From Bifidobacterium dentium JCM 1195 = DSM 20436 (GTDB lineage: Bacteria > Actinomycetota > Actinomycetes > Actinomycetales > Bifidobacteriaceae), in assembly GCF_001042595.1 (NCBI RefSeq), contig NZ_AP012326.1:2418001-2482000 (forward strand): DNA of 64,000 bases, in the 5' to 3' direction. The translations under genes and the position numbers were made by a program. The notes beneath the pieces are model-generated. The model searched no databases. It saw only the letters and a list, made by a program, of their open reading frames with translations, and was not told the origin of the DNA. Positions within the stretch are counted from its first letter, which is position 1; each line of letters starts with the position of its first letter. This document shows, piece after piece, positions 34,620 to 44,392 of this stretch.

Positions 34620-36131
34620 TTACTCATCGGCGACGCCACTGCCTGCCTGATAGTGCACTTCGTTGAAATCGACGACGCCGTCACCATGCGCATAGACGCC
34701 AAGCAGGATTCCGGTGAATCCTCCGGCGTTGGTGAAGCTCAGCACTTTGCCGGGAGCATTGCCGAGCGTGGTTTCGTCGGAAGCAGTGCCGACGGCGAAA
34801 GTGTAGCCGTAATCGTCACCTCGGACGATCAGTCGTACCGGTCCGCCCGCTGGCACATGCACACCACCGACCCGTGATATCAGACCCGCATTGTGTACGG
34901 TTGCATCGATCGCGACGGTATCGGCTTCGGCGGCATGCACTGCGATGGTCATATAGTGGTTGGCATTCGCGTAAATCGCGATGCCGGCCGTTCCGGAGAC
35001 AAGTTGCGTCGGATCGGCGATGGTCGCCGTGAATGCACAACGGAAATCGGTCTGCCGTGTGCCGATCATCGGCGCTCCCACCTCCAAACCGAAATCCTGC
35101 CGCGCGGCCGTGACGGTGATATGCGAGCCCGCATCGTTCATCGTAAAGCGATGCGCCTTGTCGATGCTCGGTGTGATCCATGCGATCTCATGCTCCAGGG
35201 CCTCGCCGCAACCGTCGAGAGGGCAATCGTAGGACTGGTCGGCAAGATCGGGCCAACCGTCCTTCCACGTGAACCACACTCCATACGGCTCACGGCCAAG
35301 CCAGCCTTGGGCAGGATACTCGTCGTTGTTGCGCGTGCCATGGAACACCATCAAGGTTCGATCGGCATCGAAATGGGCGCAATCGCAGTGGCCGATGGCC
35401 TGCAGGGTCAAATGTGTGCTGCGGTTGGTGATTAGCGGATTGCCCGGATACATCTCGTACGGCCCAGTCGGACTGGACGAGCGGGCGATGTTCTCCATGT
35501 GCCCGGATTCCGTGCCGCCTTCGGCCCACATAAGATAGTATGTGCCACCGCGCTTGTACATGTGCGGGCCTTCCGGATTCGATCCGGTGATGCCCCCGCA
35601 GATGCGCTGACGTTTGGTCAGCACGGTTCCTGTGGCGACATCGATGCGTGACAGATAGATTCCCGCGGGTTCGCGTTCACCGTCGTCATCCGGCTCGGAA
35701 CCTTCGTTGCCGCAGATGTAGACCGAACCGTCGTCATCAAAGAACAGACTGGGATCGATGCCCGGCCATCCCTCCACCCAGATCGGATCGGACCATCCGT
35801 TATGCGGATCGTCGGTGGTGAGGATCATGTTGCCTTTGTTGACGTTGGTGACGATCAGATAGTATCGGCCGTCATGGTAGCGCAACGTCGGCGCGTAGAT
35901 GCCTTGGCTGTTGCCCATGGATTCATAGGGGAACTGGGACTCTCTGTCCATTGCGTTGCCGATACGCCGCCAATGCTCGCCGTCGGCGCTTTCGAACACG
36001 GGCAGTCCCGGAAAGAATTCGAAGGAACTGTTGACCATGTAATACGTACCCTGAGGGGTTTCGCAGATGGTCGGATCCGGATGGAAACCTGACGCGATAC
36101 GCTTGGCTTCGGTTACGTTGAAAAGGGTCAT
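34620..36131 (-). CDS. GH43 beta-xylosidase / alpha-arabinofuranosidase
   Basis: A 503-residue protein. The five-bladed propeller has the catalytic triad Asp19 (GFHPDPTIC), Asp126 (GIDPSLFF) and Glu187 (NPEGPHMYK). The C-terminal 190 residues form the beta-sandwich common in the beta-xylosidase-like subfamilies of GH43. There is no signal peptide. It probably trims arabinose or xylose from imported oligosaccharides; the exact bond cannot be told. The start at 36131 has a GGGAAC(TT)T region upstream; it lies 30 bp after the GH5 gene. Confidence 0.92.
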   Translation of the reverse strand: MTLFNVTEAKRIASGFHPDPTICETPQGTYYMVNSSFEFFPGLPVFESADGEHWRRIGNAMDRESQFPYESMGNSQGIYAPTLRYHDGRYYLIVTNVNKGNMILTTDDPHNGWSDPIWVEGWPGIDPSLFFDDDGSVYICGNEGSEPDDDGEREPAGIYLSRIDVATGTVLTKRQRICGGITGSNPEGPHMYKRGGTYYLMWAEGGTESGHMENIARSSSPTGPYEMYPGNPLITNRSTHLTLQAIGHCDCAHFDADRTLMVFHGTRNNDEYPAQGWLGREPYGVWFTWKDGWPDLADQSYDCPLDGCGEALEHEIAWITPSIDKAHRFTMNDAGSHITVTAARQDFGLEVGAPMIGTRQTDFRCAFTATIADPTQLVSGTAGIAIYANANHYMTIAVHAAEADTVAIDATVHNAGLISRVGGVHVPAGGPVRLIVRGDDYGYTFAVGTASDETTLGNAPGKVLSFTNAGGFTGILLGVYAHGDGVVDFNEVHYQAGSGVADE

Positions 36132-36161
36132 TGCAGGGAACTTTCTTCGTTATGGGTTGTG

Positions 36162-37253
36162 TTATTGTGCCACCGACATGGTGCGCGCCTCTTGGTAGAT
36201 GGCTTCGACCTCGGGATCAAAGAAACGGCCGGTTTCGCGGTTGAGGAAGCACATTTCCTTGGTGGAGGTGTCCCATAGGATCGGGCAGGAGCCATTGGTC
36301 AGCGCGCAGCGGATGACGGTACGCAGCCACTTGATGTTGCTGTCGTGATCCTTATGGTCGACGGGTTCGGTCAGAAGACCGTACTCGCCGATGATCACGG
36401 GAATGCCGTTGTCGATGAAACGTGCCTTCTGTTTGGCGAAGTCGGCTTCGACCGCGGCCACTTCCTCGTCGCTGCCCCACACGTCGACCGGCGTACACCA
36501 GTCGCTGTCATGTTCGGCGAGCACGAATTCGGCGGGCGAGTAGTAGTGGATCGACACGATCAGGTGATCGTCGACCGTGTCTTCCGGCAGTCGGAAACGT
36601 TCGTCGCAGGTCAGTGCGGTGTCGGTGTTGTAACCGGGGATCAGGAGGAATCGGTCGGCATTGTTGCCGCCGGAGGCGCGCACGATATCGACGAACAGTT
36701 GATTCAGCCGGTTGAGCAGTTCGTAGGCGGTGTCCTGATGGGCAGCGTGCGGGAAGCAGATCTCATTGCCGCCTTCGAAAATCAGATGATGATCGTAATC
36801 ACGGAATCGTTCCGCAATCTGATGCCATAGTGCGGAGAAGCGCGAGCAGACACCCGGATAGTCCTCGCTGGCGGTACGGATCCATCCGAACGGGCCGTTG
36901 CCGCCGTCGTGATGCACGTCGACGATCACGTTCAATCCGGCCTCGTAACTCCAGTCGACGGCTTCCTGCACGGCAGCCATCCATACCGGATCGACGTTGC
37001 CGGTGTACGGGTCCTGCCAATCCTTCCACGTGACGGGAATGCGGATGGTGTCGAAACCCGCTTCCTTGACGAAGAAGGCGCAGTCGCGGGTGAACGGCTT
37101 GTTGAACCACAGTCGCTGCTGGTCTTCGGGCGTCCACACTCCCCCGGTAGTGATTGTCTTGTTGCGTTCGTCGTTCAGCGGAACCGGGTCGAAGGTGTTG
37201 CCCAGATTCCAGCCAAGTCCGAGGCCGCGCACAAACTCAAGTGCCGTGGTCAT
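36162..37253 (-). CDS. Intracellular GH5 beta-glucanase-like enzyme
   Basis: A 363-residue single-domain GH5 protein with no signal peptide. LGLGWNLGNTFDP opens the barrel; the acid/base Glu lies in FEGGNEICFP and the nucleophile in VIIGEYGLLTEP. The loop NEICFP departs from the usual NEP. Similarity to the GH5_4-like barrel of the next gene suggests action on beta-1,4-glucan or xyloglucan oligosaccharides after uptake. It leads the unit GH5-GH43-GH42-ROK, with tight spacing. The start at 37253 has GAGGAA upstream. A large hairpin (37281-37326) separates it from the membrane-bound GH5. Confidence 0.88.
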   Translation of the reverse strand: MTTALEFVRGLGLGWNLGNTFDPVPLNDERNKTITTGGVWTPEDQQRLWFNKPFTRDCAFFVKEAGFDTIRIPVTWKDWQDPYTGNVDPVWMAAVQEAVDWSYEAGLNVIVDVHHDGGNGPFGWIRTASEDYPGVCSRFSALWHQIAERFRDYDHHLIFEGGNEICFPHAAHQDTAYELLNRLNQLFVDIVRASGGNNADRFLLIPGYNTDTALTCDERFRLPEDTVDDHLIVSIHYYSPAEFVLAEHDSDWCTPVDVWGSDEEVAAVEADFAKQKARFIDNGIPVIIGEYGLLTEPVDHKDHDSNIKWLRTVIRCALTNGSCPILWDTSTKEMCFLNRETGRFFDPEVEAIYQEARTMSVAQ

Positions 37254-37280
37254 TCGTATTCCTCTCTGGTACTGCTGACG

Positions 37281-37326
37281 CTCTCGTCGGGTGCAAGACC
37301 TTGGTGGGTCTTCCACCCGACGAGAG
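37281..37326 (-). terminator. Hairpin between the two GH5 genes
   Basis: CTCTCGTCGGGTG and CACCCGACGAGAG form a perfect 13-bp stem enclosing a second small stem (AAGACC/GGTCTT). There is no U-tract, so read-through into the next unit is likely. Confidence 0.6.
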
Positions 37327-37349
37327 TCATATGGATTCGGTTATGTTGC

Positions 37350-39821
37350 CTACTTCAACGCCACCGTTTCGCCGGCAATATTGAAGTTGACGTCGAGCGT
37401 TTGGCCGTCTTGGAACGTGATCGTGAAGGTCACGTCGCCGTCGGTCACTGAACCGTCGTCGAAGAAGGCCGGCAGCACGGTCAGCGTACCGCTTGCACGG
37501 TCGGCGGAATCGTAGTGCACGCTAAACGATCCGCTGTTCTGCAGGTACTGCCACCAGCCGGAGTTCGGTCCGACGCGATTACCGTTTTCGGTCGCGGTGA
37601 TGTTTTTCAGCTCGACACCGTTGAAGGCCATCGGAATCGTCAGACCTTCACTCTTGGTGCCGGTCACGGTTCCGGTGGCGTTCACGGCCGGAGTACCGGA
37701 ATGCACTACGTACTCGTGCCAGTCGGCACCTGCGGAGAACCTCAGCGTCAGGTCGGCGATGATGCCGTAACCACCCTTGGCCTCGTACATCTTGGCTAGA
37801 TAGCCCTGCTTGAGCGTGATTGTGGCGCTGGCTTCATCGTAGGTGTAGTCGGAGCCTTCAGTCAGTCCCTCGATGCCCTTGAATTCGTTGCCGTTCAAGG
37901 TCAGCGGCAACTTGACGTCGCCGGTCGGATCCTCTTCGAGATACAAGGTGTCCAGTCCGGTTGCATAGGAAGAACGGCCGTTGATGCTCGCTTCGAGCAT
38001 CTTGCCGGCAAGGGGCTTCTTCCACTGGTAGCTGGTGCGGTCGATGCCCGAACCGTTATCCCAGAACATATAGGAGAAGCCGTTCTCGTTGGCCATTGTG
38101 CCCATGTACTCGTAGTATTTGAGCTCCTCGCCCGCCTGTAGCGCGCCGTCGGAGGAAGAATCATAGGCCAGCAGACCGTATTCGCCGATTACCAGACCGA
38201 TGCCGTTCTCGGTGAAGTACTGATTCATGCGGTCGGCGAAGGAATCGATGACGTTGCGCGGGGTGCGCTCGTCGCCGTAGATGGATTCGTCGAAACCGGT
38301 GCGACCGAGATTGGCGCTGTACACCCATTCGCTGTAGTAGTGCACGGTGGCGATGACGTTCGCATCGTTCTTGAGATCCTTGTGGATGAAGTCGACCGTC
38401 GCCTGCAGTTTGGCGGTGTCGTCATGTGCGGTGCCGAGTGTCGGAATTACGATCATGCGTTGCTCGTTGCCTGCGGTGGCGCGGATGATGTCGTATGCCG
38501 CCTTGCTGACGGCATTGAGCTTGGCCTGCGCGTCGCCATCCGCGAACTGCGGTTCGTTGATGGTCTCGAAGCATACGGACAGTGGTTCATCGGCGAAATA
38601 GGAGGCGACCTGTTTCCAATAGTCGCTGAACTCCTGGTATTCGGCGGCGGAGGTGTCGCCGTTCCAGTTCTTCAGCCAGATCCAGGAATCGTGATGGATG
38701 TTGATCATCACGTACAGGCCTTCATCCACGGCCCAATCCACGACTTCCTTGTATCGCCTCAGCCAATCCGCGTTGATGACGTAACGGTATTCGCCGTCCT
38801 TCGCATCCTTGTTTTCGCTGGAACGATGGTAGACGGTCATCGGAACTCGAATACTCGTGTAGCCTTTCTCCTTGACGGAATGGATGAGCTCGCGGGTCAC
38901 CTTCGGATTGCCCCAGGCCTCTTCACCCTTGTCTTCGGCACTCAGATCGGTGTTGACGCCATCGAAGGAATTGCCCAGATTCCAGCCGGCGCCCATGGCC
39001 TTGGCATATTCGGTGGAAGACAACGTGGCAACTTGCTCGTAGGTAATGGTCACGTCGGAGGCAAGCTGATATTCCTTACCGTTCACGGCAATCGCCGAGG
39101 TGACGCCTTGGACTGTGGCGGTGTGCTGCGCAGCGGATGCCTGCCGTTGCGGAACAGCGTACATGCAGCCTGCAATCATGGCGACGGTTCCCAGCACGGC
39201 AATCGTACGGCGTACGGCAAGACGGCCGTTCTCCCACTTGCAGGAGATGCCGACACCTGCAAGACCCACCGCAATCAGTGCGATCGCATACACCGCGGAG
39301 CCTGTGCTGCCAAGGATTCCGGCACTTTTCTTAACGGCCTTGTTGTCGGTTGTTTTGCGCTGCGTATCCGTCGATACGGTTGCGGCGGTGTTGTCTGTGA
39401 TCTGCTCCTTGGTTTTGCCGGAAGTGGACCCCTCCTTGATGTGGATGGTCAGAGCCTTACCGTCCTGCTGCGCGACCGCGGATGCGCCGGATTGCAGTCC
39501 GCTCACCTGCCATGCGTAGCTGGCTGCGGCGCCATCCGCGAGAATCTCTTGCGGCACGGTGGTGACACCGGTTGCCTTGACGATGGTTTCACTACCGTTG
39601 TTGGTGATGGTCAGCCGGTATTCGCCGGCGGCAACCCGTTCGGCGTTGATGGTCACCGCGGCATGCTGCTCGGCGGCCAAAGCGGGTGTCGTCATGCCAG
39701 CCATCATGAGAAGCACGGCGAACATTGCCGTGACCACGGTCAGCAGCGCACCCATGCGCCGCTGGCGGCCGTTCCTTCCCATGACTTGCGGCACAACTTC
39801 GTGCCTCGTATGCAACAACAC
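37350..39821 (-). CDS. Membrane-tethered GH5_4-CBM_X2-CBM46 endo-xyloglucanase candidate
   Basis: An 823-residue modular protein. Order: signal peptide (about 23-50, cut near ALAA), a small extracellular beta domain (50-130), a Ser/Thr/Lys linker, an LGSTG-hydrophobic-positive segment like a cell-wall-sorting anchor (about 170-195), a second hydrophobic stretch with ASAA (205-232), a GH5 barrel (about 265-620; acid/base Glu423 in TINEPQ, nucleophile Glu547 in VIGEYG), a CBM_X2 Ig-like domain (628-714) and CBM46 (722-823). GH5_4-CBM_X2-CBM46 is the order of a Bacillus enzyme active on xyloglucan and mixed-linkage glucan. GTG 39821 follows AAAGGG; ATG 39782 is an alternative. It is the only secreted glycanase here and so the likely first step. 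Confidence 0.88.
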   Translation of the reverse strand: MLLHTRHEVVPQVMGRNGRQRRMGALLTVVTAMFAVLLMMAGMTTPALAAEQHAAVTINAERVAAGEYRLTITNNGSETIVKATGVTTVPQEILADGAAASYAWQVSGLQSGASAVAQQDGKALTIHIKEGSTSGKTKEQITDNTAATVSTDTQRKTTDNKAVKKSAGILGSTGSAVYAIALIAVGLAGVGISCKWENGRLAVRRTIAVLGTVAMIAGCMYAVPQRQASAAQHTATVQGVTSAIAVNGKEYQLASDVTITYEQVATLSSTEYAKAMGAGWNLGNSFDGVNTDLSAEDKGEEAWGNPKVTRELIHSVKEKGYTSIRVPMTVYHRSSENKDAKDGEYRYVINADWLRRYKEVVDWAVDEGLYVMINIHHDSWIWLKNWNGDTSAAEYQEFSDYWKQVASYFADEPLSVCFETINEPQFADGDAQAKLNAVSKAAYDIIRATAGNEQRMIVIPTLGTAHDDTAKLQATVDFIHKDLKNDANVIATVHYYSEWVYSANLGRTGFDESIYGDERTPRNVIDSFADRMNQYFTENGIGLVIGEYGLLAYDSSSDGALQAGEELKYYEYMGTMANENGFSYMFWDNGSGIDRTSYQWKKPLAGKMLEASINGRSSYATGLDTLYLEEDPTGDVKLPLTLNGNEFKGIEGLTEGSDYTYDEASATITLKQGYLAKMYEAKGGYGIIADLTLRFSAGADWHEYVVHSGTPAVNATGTVTGTKSEGLTIPMAFNGVELKNITATENGNRVGPNSGWWQYLQNSGSFSVHYDSADRASGTLTVLPAFFDDGSVTDGDVTFTITFQDGQTLDVNFNIAGETVALK

Positions 39822-39913
39822 TATTTTTCCCTTTCTGATAGGCACCGGCCAGCCACCGCCCTACAAACACCGGAGCACAGGCCTCTTCGACAGCTGGTTG
39901 GTACACTTTCATC

Positions 39914-39929
39914 GACACTGTTGTGTCAA
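39914..39929 (-). promoter_or_regulatory. Palindrome over a -35 box upstream of membrane GH5
   Basis: GACAC-TGTT-GTGTC overlaps a minus-strand TTGACA (39924-39929), about 100 bp before the start of the GH5 gene. The -10 is weak (TGTACC). It may be a regulated promoter. Confidence 0.4.
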
Positions 39930-39981
39930 CGTGGGTTGGATGGCGAGGAGTTCGTAGGCCACGCATCTAACACAATGCATC

Positions 39982-40018
39982 AAGAGCGTGCGGACACACC
40001 TTTTGTCCGCACGCTCTT
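39982..40018 (-). terminator. Terminator after GH31 alpha-xylosidase
   Basis: A perfect 15-base stem (39982-39996 with 40004-40018) with a 7-base loop, 33 bp beyond the GH31 stop. No strong U-tract on the minus strand. Confidence 0.7.
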
Positions 40019-40051
40019 GTCATTCATTTACGGCATGCACGGCGTATGCGA

Positions 40052-42082
40052 TCACACGTGCAACGGATCGGTGCCCGGACGTGCCAACACCGGCAGGGTA
40101 TGGTAGTCGTACTGCTCGGTGTACCACTTGCCCGGCTCGTATGCGGTGTCGGTGATGATGTTGGTCCACGCCTGGCCGGTGCCGTCGTCCGGCACGTAGA
40201 AGCGGGCCACGCCATCCTCGCGGAACACTGGGGCGACCAGCAGGTCGTCGCCCAGCATGTACTGGGTGTCGATATCCTCGCAGGTCGGGTCATCCGGGAA
40301 TTCGAGCACCATGGCACGCATCATCGGAACGCCGGTCTCGTGCGTCTCCTGAGCCATCTTGAGCAGATACGGCTTGAGCTGCAGCTTGAGCTCGGTGAAC
40401 TCGCGGGCCACATCGACGGCCTCGTCACCGTACAGCCACGGCACCTTGTAGGCGGTGGAGCCGTGGTAACGGGAGTGGGAGCTGAGCAGGCCGAACTGCG
40501 TCCAACGCTTGTACAGGTCCGGGCTCGCCTGGTCCTCGAAACCGGCGATATCGTGGCTCCAGTAGCCGAAGCCGGACATGCCGAAGCTCAGGCCGGCACG
40601 CAGGGATTCCGCCATGGACGGGTAGTTGGAGGAGCAGTCGCCGCCCCAGTGCACCGGGAACTGCTGGCCGCCCACGGTTGCGGAGCGGGCGAACAGAATG
40701 GCCTCATCGGCGCCCTTGGTCTCGACGAGCACATCGTAGACGGCCTTGTTGTACAGGTAGGTGTAGTAGTTATGCATCAGCTCCGGATCGGAACCGTCAT
40801 AATACTTGACGCCTTCGGTCGGGATGCGCTCACCGAAATCGGTCTTGAAGCAGTCGACGCCCATGGCCACGAGCTTCTTCAGGTAGCCCTGATACCACTT
40901 GGTGGCCTCCGGGTTGGTGAAGTCGACGATGGCCATGCCGGCCTGCCACCTGTCCCACTGCCACACGGAGCCGTCTTCGTTCTTGATGAAGTAGCCGTTC
41001 TTGGCGCCTTCCTCGAACAGCGGGGACTTCTGGCCGATGTAGGAGTTGATCCACACGCAGATCTTCAGGCCGCGATCATGCAGCTTCTTGAGCAGACCTT
41101 CCGGATCCGGGAACTTGGACTTGTCCCAGTCGAAGTTGCACCATTCGAGTTCCTTCATCCAACGGCAGTCGAAGTGGAACACGGACAGCGGGATGTTGCG
41201 CTCGGCCATGCCGTCGACGAACTCAAGCACGGTCTTCTCATCGTAGTCGGTGGTGAAGGAGGTGGACAGCCACAGGCCGTAGCTCCAGTCCGGAACCAGC
41301 GGGGCCTTGCCGGTCAGGTCGGTGTAGGTGTTGAGAATCGCCTTGAGATTCTCACCGCCGACGACGGAGTAGCTCATTTCCTCGCCCGGCACGGAGAACT
41401 GCACGCGGGAGACCTTTTCGGAGCCGACTTCGAAGCTGACCTTGCCCGGATTGTCGACGAACAGGCCGTACTTCCTGTTGGACAGGTAGAACGGGATGTT
41501 CTTGTAGGCCTGCTCGGTGCCGGTGCCGCCGTCCTCGTTCCAGATGTCGACGGTCTGGCCGTTCTTGATGAAGTTGGTGAAGCGTTCGCCAAGGCCGTAG
41601 ATCTTCTCGCCCACACCGAGGTCGAGCTGTTCGGAGACGTGCAACTGGCCTTCCGGGTCGGTGACGAGGCCCTTGGCACGCCAGCCGGAATGCGCGATGA
41701 CCTTGCCGTCGTACAGGTACTTGAAGTCGATGGTCTCGCCCTTGGCGATCTCGAGTGTCAGACGGCCGGAGGTGAAGGTCCACTTGTCGTCGGTTTCGTC
41801 GATTTCGACATCCGGATCGGTTTCGTTCAAGCCGAACTTCGGGCAGTTGCTGCGATCCTTCTTGAAGTTGATCAGCTTGGTGGTGATCACGTCTTCGCGA
41901 GGCGACGTCACCTCGATGGTCAGAATGCCGCCGTCGAGGGTCATGCCGGCGTTGTAGATCGGAGAACCGAACGGGCAGAACAGAGTGAGCTTCTTCGGCT
42001 CGATGTTGGCGGTGTAGATGTTTGCCGCATACTTGACGCTGAAGCCATCCTTGACGAGCCAGCCGCCGTTGAGGAACTTCAT
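40052..42082 (-). CDS. Alpha-xylosidase, GH31 (YicI-like)
   Basis: A 676-residue intracellular enzyme. The nucleophile is Asp415 in CFKTDFGERIP and the acid/base Asp482 in HWGGDC, at almost the same positions as in the E. coli alpha-xylosidase YicI (416 and 482, from memory). KTDFGE is the alpha-xylosidase form of the GH31 signature; alpha-glucosidases differ. The enzyme would remove alpha-1,6-xylose from the non-reducing end of xyloglucan oligosaccharides. AAGGAG lies seven bases before ATG 42082. It has its own promoter region with operator site 2 (42170-42191). Confidence 0.94.
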   Translation of the reverse strand: MKFLNGGWLVKDGFSVKYAANIYTANIEPKKLTLFCPFGSPIYNAGMTLDGGILTIEVTSPREDVITTKLINFKKDRSNCPKFGLNETDPDVEIDETDDKWTFTSGRLTLEIAKGETIDFKYLYDGKVIAHSGWRAKGLVTDPEGQLHVSEQLDLGVGEKIYGLGERFTNFIKNGQTVDIWNEDGGTGTEQAYKNIPFYLSNRKYGLFVDNPGKVSFEVGSEKVSRVQFSVPGEEMSYSVVGGENLKAILNTYTDLTGKAPLVPDWSYGLWLSTSFTTDYDEKTVLEFVDGMAERNIPLSVFHFDCRWMKELEWCNFDWDKSKFPDPEGLLKKLHDRGLKICVWINSYIGQKSPLFEEGAKNGYFIKNEDGSVWQWDRWQAGMAIVDFTNPEATKWYQGYLKKLVAMGVDCFKTDFGERIPTEGVKYYDGSDPELMHNYYTYLYNKAVYDVLVETKGADEAILFARSATVGGQQFPVHWGGDCSSNYPSMAESLRAGLSFGMSGFGYWSHDIAGFEDQASPDLYKRWTQFGLLSSHSRYHGSTAYKVPWLYGDEAVDVAREFTELKLQLKPYLLKMAQETHETGVPMMRAMVLEFPDDPTCEDIDTQYMLGDDLLVAPVFREDGVARFYVPDDGTGQAWTNIITDTAYEPGKWYTEQYDYHTLPVLARPGTDPLHV

Positions 42083-42169
42083 ACATTGCTCCTTTGCATT
42101 AGTGGGATTCCGCTTTGGAGGATCGGTCCGCGACCCATCCTCCAAAGACGTTCGTTATTTCATTTTACT

Positions 42170-42191
42170 TTATTTATAAGTTTATAGATAA
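42170..42191. promoter_or_regulatory. Operator site 2: TTATTTAT-N6-ATAGATAA
   Basis: TTATTTATAA, GT, TTATAGATAA: one mismatch from site 1 and the same spacing. It lies 88 bp upstream of the GH31 start and directly beyond the GH3 stop codon. Confidence 0.7.
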
Positions 42192-42194
42192 GCG

Positions 42195-44324
42195 TTATGC
42201 GACACGTCCGGAGAGACGGATATCTTCCACGGATTCTCCCACGAACACGCTTGCCTCCGGCGCCAGAGCGTAGGCTCCGGATTCGTTGGACCAGTAACGC
42301 AACGCCTTAGCGGCAGGCATCGCCACGGTGACTTCGCGGAACTCCCCTGCGTCCAGCTCGACCTTGGCGAATCCCTTGAGTTCCTTGGCCGGGCGGTCCT
42401 CGCCGGTGCCTTCAAGACCGAGATACACCTGAGCGACCGCCTTACCGGCGCAATCCCCAATGTTCTCGACGGTGAAGGTGACGCGGATCTCGTCATCCAC
42501 CTGGCGTACGTCAAGATCGCGGAATGCAAAGTCGGTGTAGCTCAGGCCATGTCCGAACGGGAAGAGCACCGGAACCTGCCTGGTGTCGAAGTAACGGTAG
42601 CCCACATAGATGTCTTCCGCATAGTCGACGTGGCCTTCGAGTCCGAAGGTGCCGATCCTGTGCGCAGGTTCGTCGGCCAGCGCGATCGGGAAGGTCTCCG
42701 GCAGATGGCCGCTCGGATTTACGCGACCGAACAGCACCTCAGCCAGCGCGGCGCCGGATTCGCAACCCGCATACCAGTTCCACACGATGGCCTTGGCCTT
42801 GTCGGCCCACGGCATCTCGATCGGGGAGCCGGCCACGAAAGCGAGAATCGTATTCGGAGCGGCTTCGAGCAACGCTTCGATCAACTCGTCCTGACCGTAC
42901 GGCAGATGCATGTCGGTGCGGTCGCGCCCTTCGAGATCATGCTCGTGGTCAAGACCGCCGATGAACAGCACCGAATCACCGGCAGCCGCGTATTCGCGCG
43001 CCTTGGCCACGGCCTCTTCGCGCAGTTCGCGTGCGTGCAGCTCGTCCTTGGCGTCGGAACCCTTGGAATTCTCGAGGCTTTCCTCCTGCCAGGATTCGTC
43101 CTGATTCACCTGCTTGGCGTCATAGCCGAGCACATACTCGATGTCGACGTTGCCGCCGAGTTCGCCGTTGAGCCCCAGCAGAGGCGAAATCTCATGCAGC
43201 GCCTTGATCACGGCCGAACCGCCGCCGTTGGAGTGAATGCGATCGGCGTTCGCGCCGATCACCAGCAGACGGGTCATACCGCGCTCGTCAAGCGGCAACA
43301 GGTTTTCGTCATTCTTCAACAGCACGATGGATTCGCGGGCGATCTCCAATGCCTTCGCGGCATGGTCGATGGTGGCGTAACGTCCCGGCTTGCGGGTCGC
43401 ACGGGCGTCGCCCAGCATGTGCAACGCATCCATGACGGCGATCACGCGTTCGACTTTCACATCGACGTCGCTTTCCTTGACCTCGCCGTTCTCGACGGCT
43501 TTCTTCAGCGGATTCGCGAAATAGTAATCATCGAAGTTCGGCGTCACCGACATCTCAACGTCCATGCCGACCTCGGCACTGGCCTTGGTGTCACGCACCG
43601 CGCTCCAATCGGAGACGACGAAGCCGTCGAAACCGTATTCGTCACGCAGAATGTCGTCAAGCAGTTGCTTGTGTTCGCAGCATTTGGTGCCGTTGACGAG
43701 ATTGTAGGCGCCCATGACGGAGAGCACGCCGCCATCGTGCACCGCCGCCTCGAAAGCCGGCAGGTAGATCTCGCGCAATGCCCGCTCGCTTACGGTCTCG
43801 TCAACGTCAAGCCGGTCGGTCTCCTGGCTGTTGACCGCGTAATGCTTCGCGCAAGCGGCCACGTCGGATTCCTGCACACCCTGAATGTAGGCCACGCCCT
43901 GCGTGGCGGTCAGTACCGGATCCTCGCTCATGTACTCGAAATTGCGACCGCACAGCGGGCTACGCTTGATATTGATGGACGGTCCGAGAATCACGTCCTT
44001 GCCGCGGCCGCGCGCTTCCTCGCCAAGTACCTCACCGGTCGCGCGGGCCAGATCGGGATTCCATGTGGAGGCGACGGCGGAACCGGACGGCAGGTAGGTC
44101 ACATAGTCACGGGTGTTGTACAGCGGCGCCCAGTTGTCGTTATGCAGCTCTGCCCGCACGCCCATCGGGCCGTCGTCCATCTTGAGTGATGGGATGCCCA
44201 GTCGTTCGGCGCAGCCATTCCTGAACAGGCCGGCGGCGTGCACGATGGCGATCTTTTCGTCCAACGTGAGTTTGGCGGTCAGGTCCCTGGCCTTGGTCTT
44301 GTTGGCTTCGGTAATTACGGTCAT
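42195..44324 (-). CDS. Beta-glucosidase, GH3
   Basis: A 709-residue GH3 enzyme with barrel (1-320), alpha/beta sandwich (330-560) and C-terminal fibronectin III domain (600-709, beginning FDTRQVPVLFPFGHGLSY). The nucleophile is Asp239 in FVVSDWSA and KHYAVNSQE is the substrate-binding motif. No signal peptide. It would release glucose from the cello-oligosaccharide core once xylose has been removed, the alternating partner of the GH31 enzymes. It is 68 bp downstream of GH29, which favours cotranscription. Confidence 0.94.
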   Translation of the reverse strand: MTVITEANKTKARDLTAKLTLDEKIAIVHAAGLFRNGCAERLGIPSLKMDDGPMGVRAELHNDNWAPLYNTRDYVTYLPSGSAVASTWNPDLARATGEVLGEEARGRGKDVILGPSINIKRSPLCGRNFEYMSEDPVLTATQGVAYIQGVQESDVAACAKHYAVNSQETDRLDVDETVSERALREIYLPAFEAAVHDGGVLSVMGAYNLVNGTKCCEHKQLLDDILRDEYGFDGFVVSDWSAVRDTKASAEVGMDVEMSVTPNFDDYYFANPLKKAVENGEVKESDVDVKVERVIAVMDALHMLGDARATRKPGRYATIDHAAKALEIARESIVLLKNDENLLPLDERGMTRLLVIGANADRIHSNGGGSAVIKALHEISPLLGLNGELGGNVDIEYVLGYDAKQVNQDESWQEESLENSKGSDAKDELHARELREEAVAKAREYAAAGDSVLFIGGLDHEHDLEGRDRTDMHLPYGQDELIEALLEAAPNTILAFVAGSPIEMPWADKAKAIVWNWYAGCESGAALAEVLFGRVNPSGHLPETFPIALADEPAHRIGTFGLEGHVDYAEDIYVGYRYFDTRQVPVLFPFGHGLSYTDFAFRDLDVRQVDDEIRVTFTVENIGDCAGKAVAQVYLGLEGTGEDRPAKELKGFAKVELDAGEFREVTVAMPAAKALRYWSNESGAYALAPEASVFVGESVEDIRLSGRVA

Positions 44325-44392
44325 GTCTTCTTCTTTCTTCGCTCCCGTCAGCGGGAGGTTGGCTGAAAGTGGTCGCTACGTTGTTCTTCTCG

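Noticed and set aside
40046..42187. 713-codon frame opposite GH31
   Set aside because: Shadow of the alpha-xylosidase gene; no motif.
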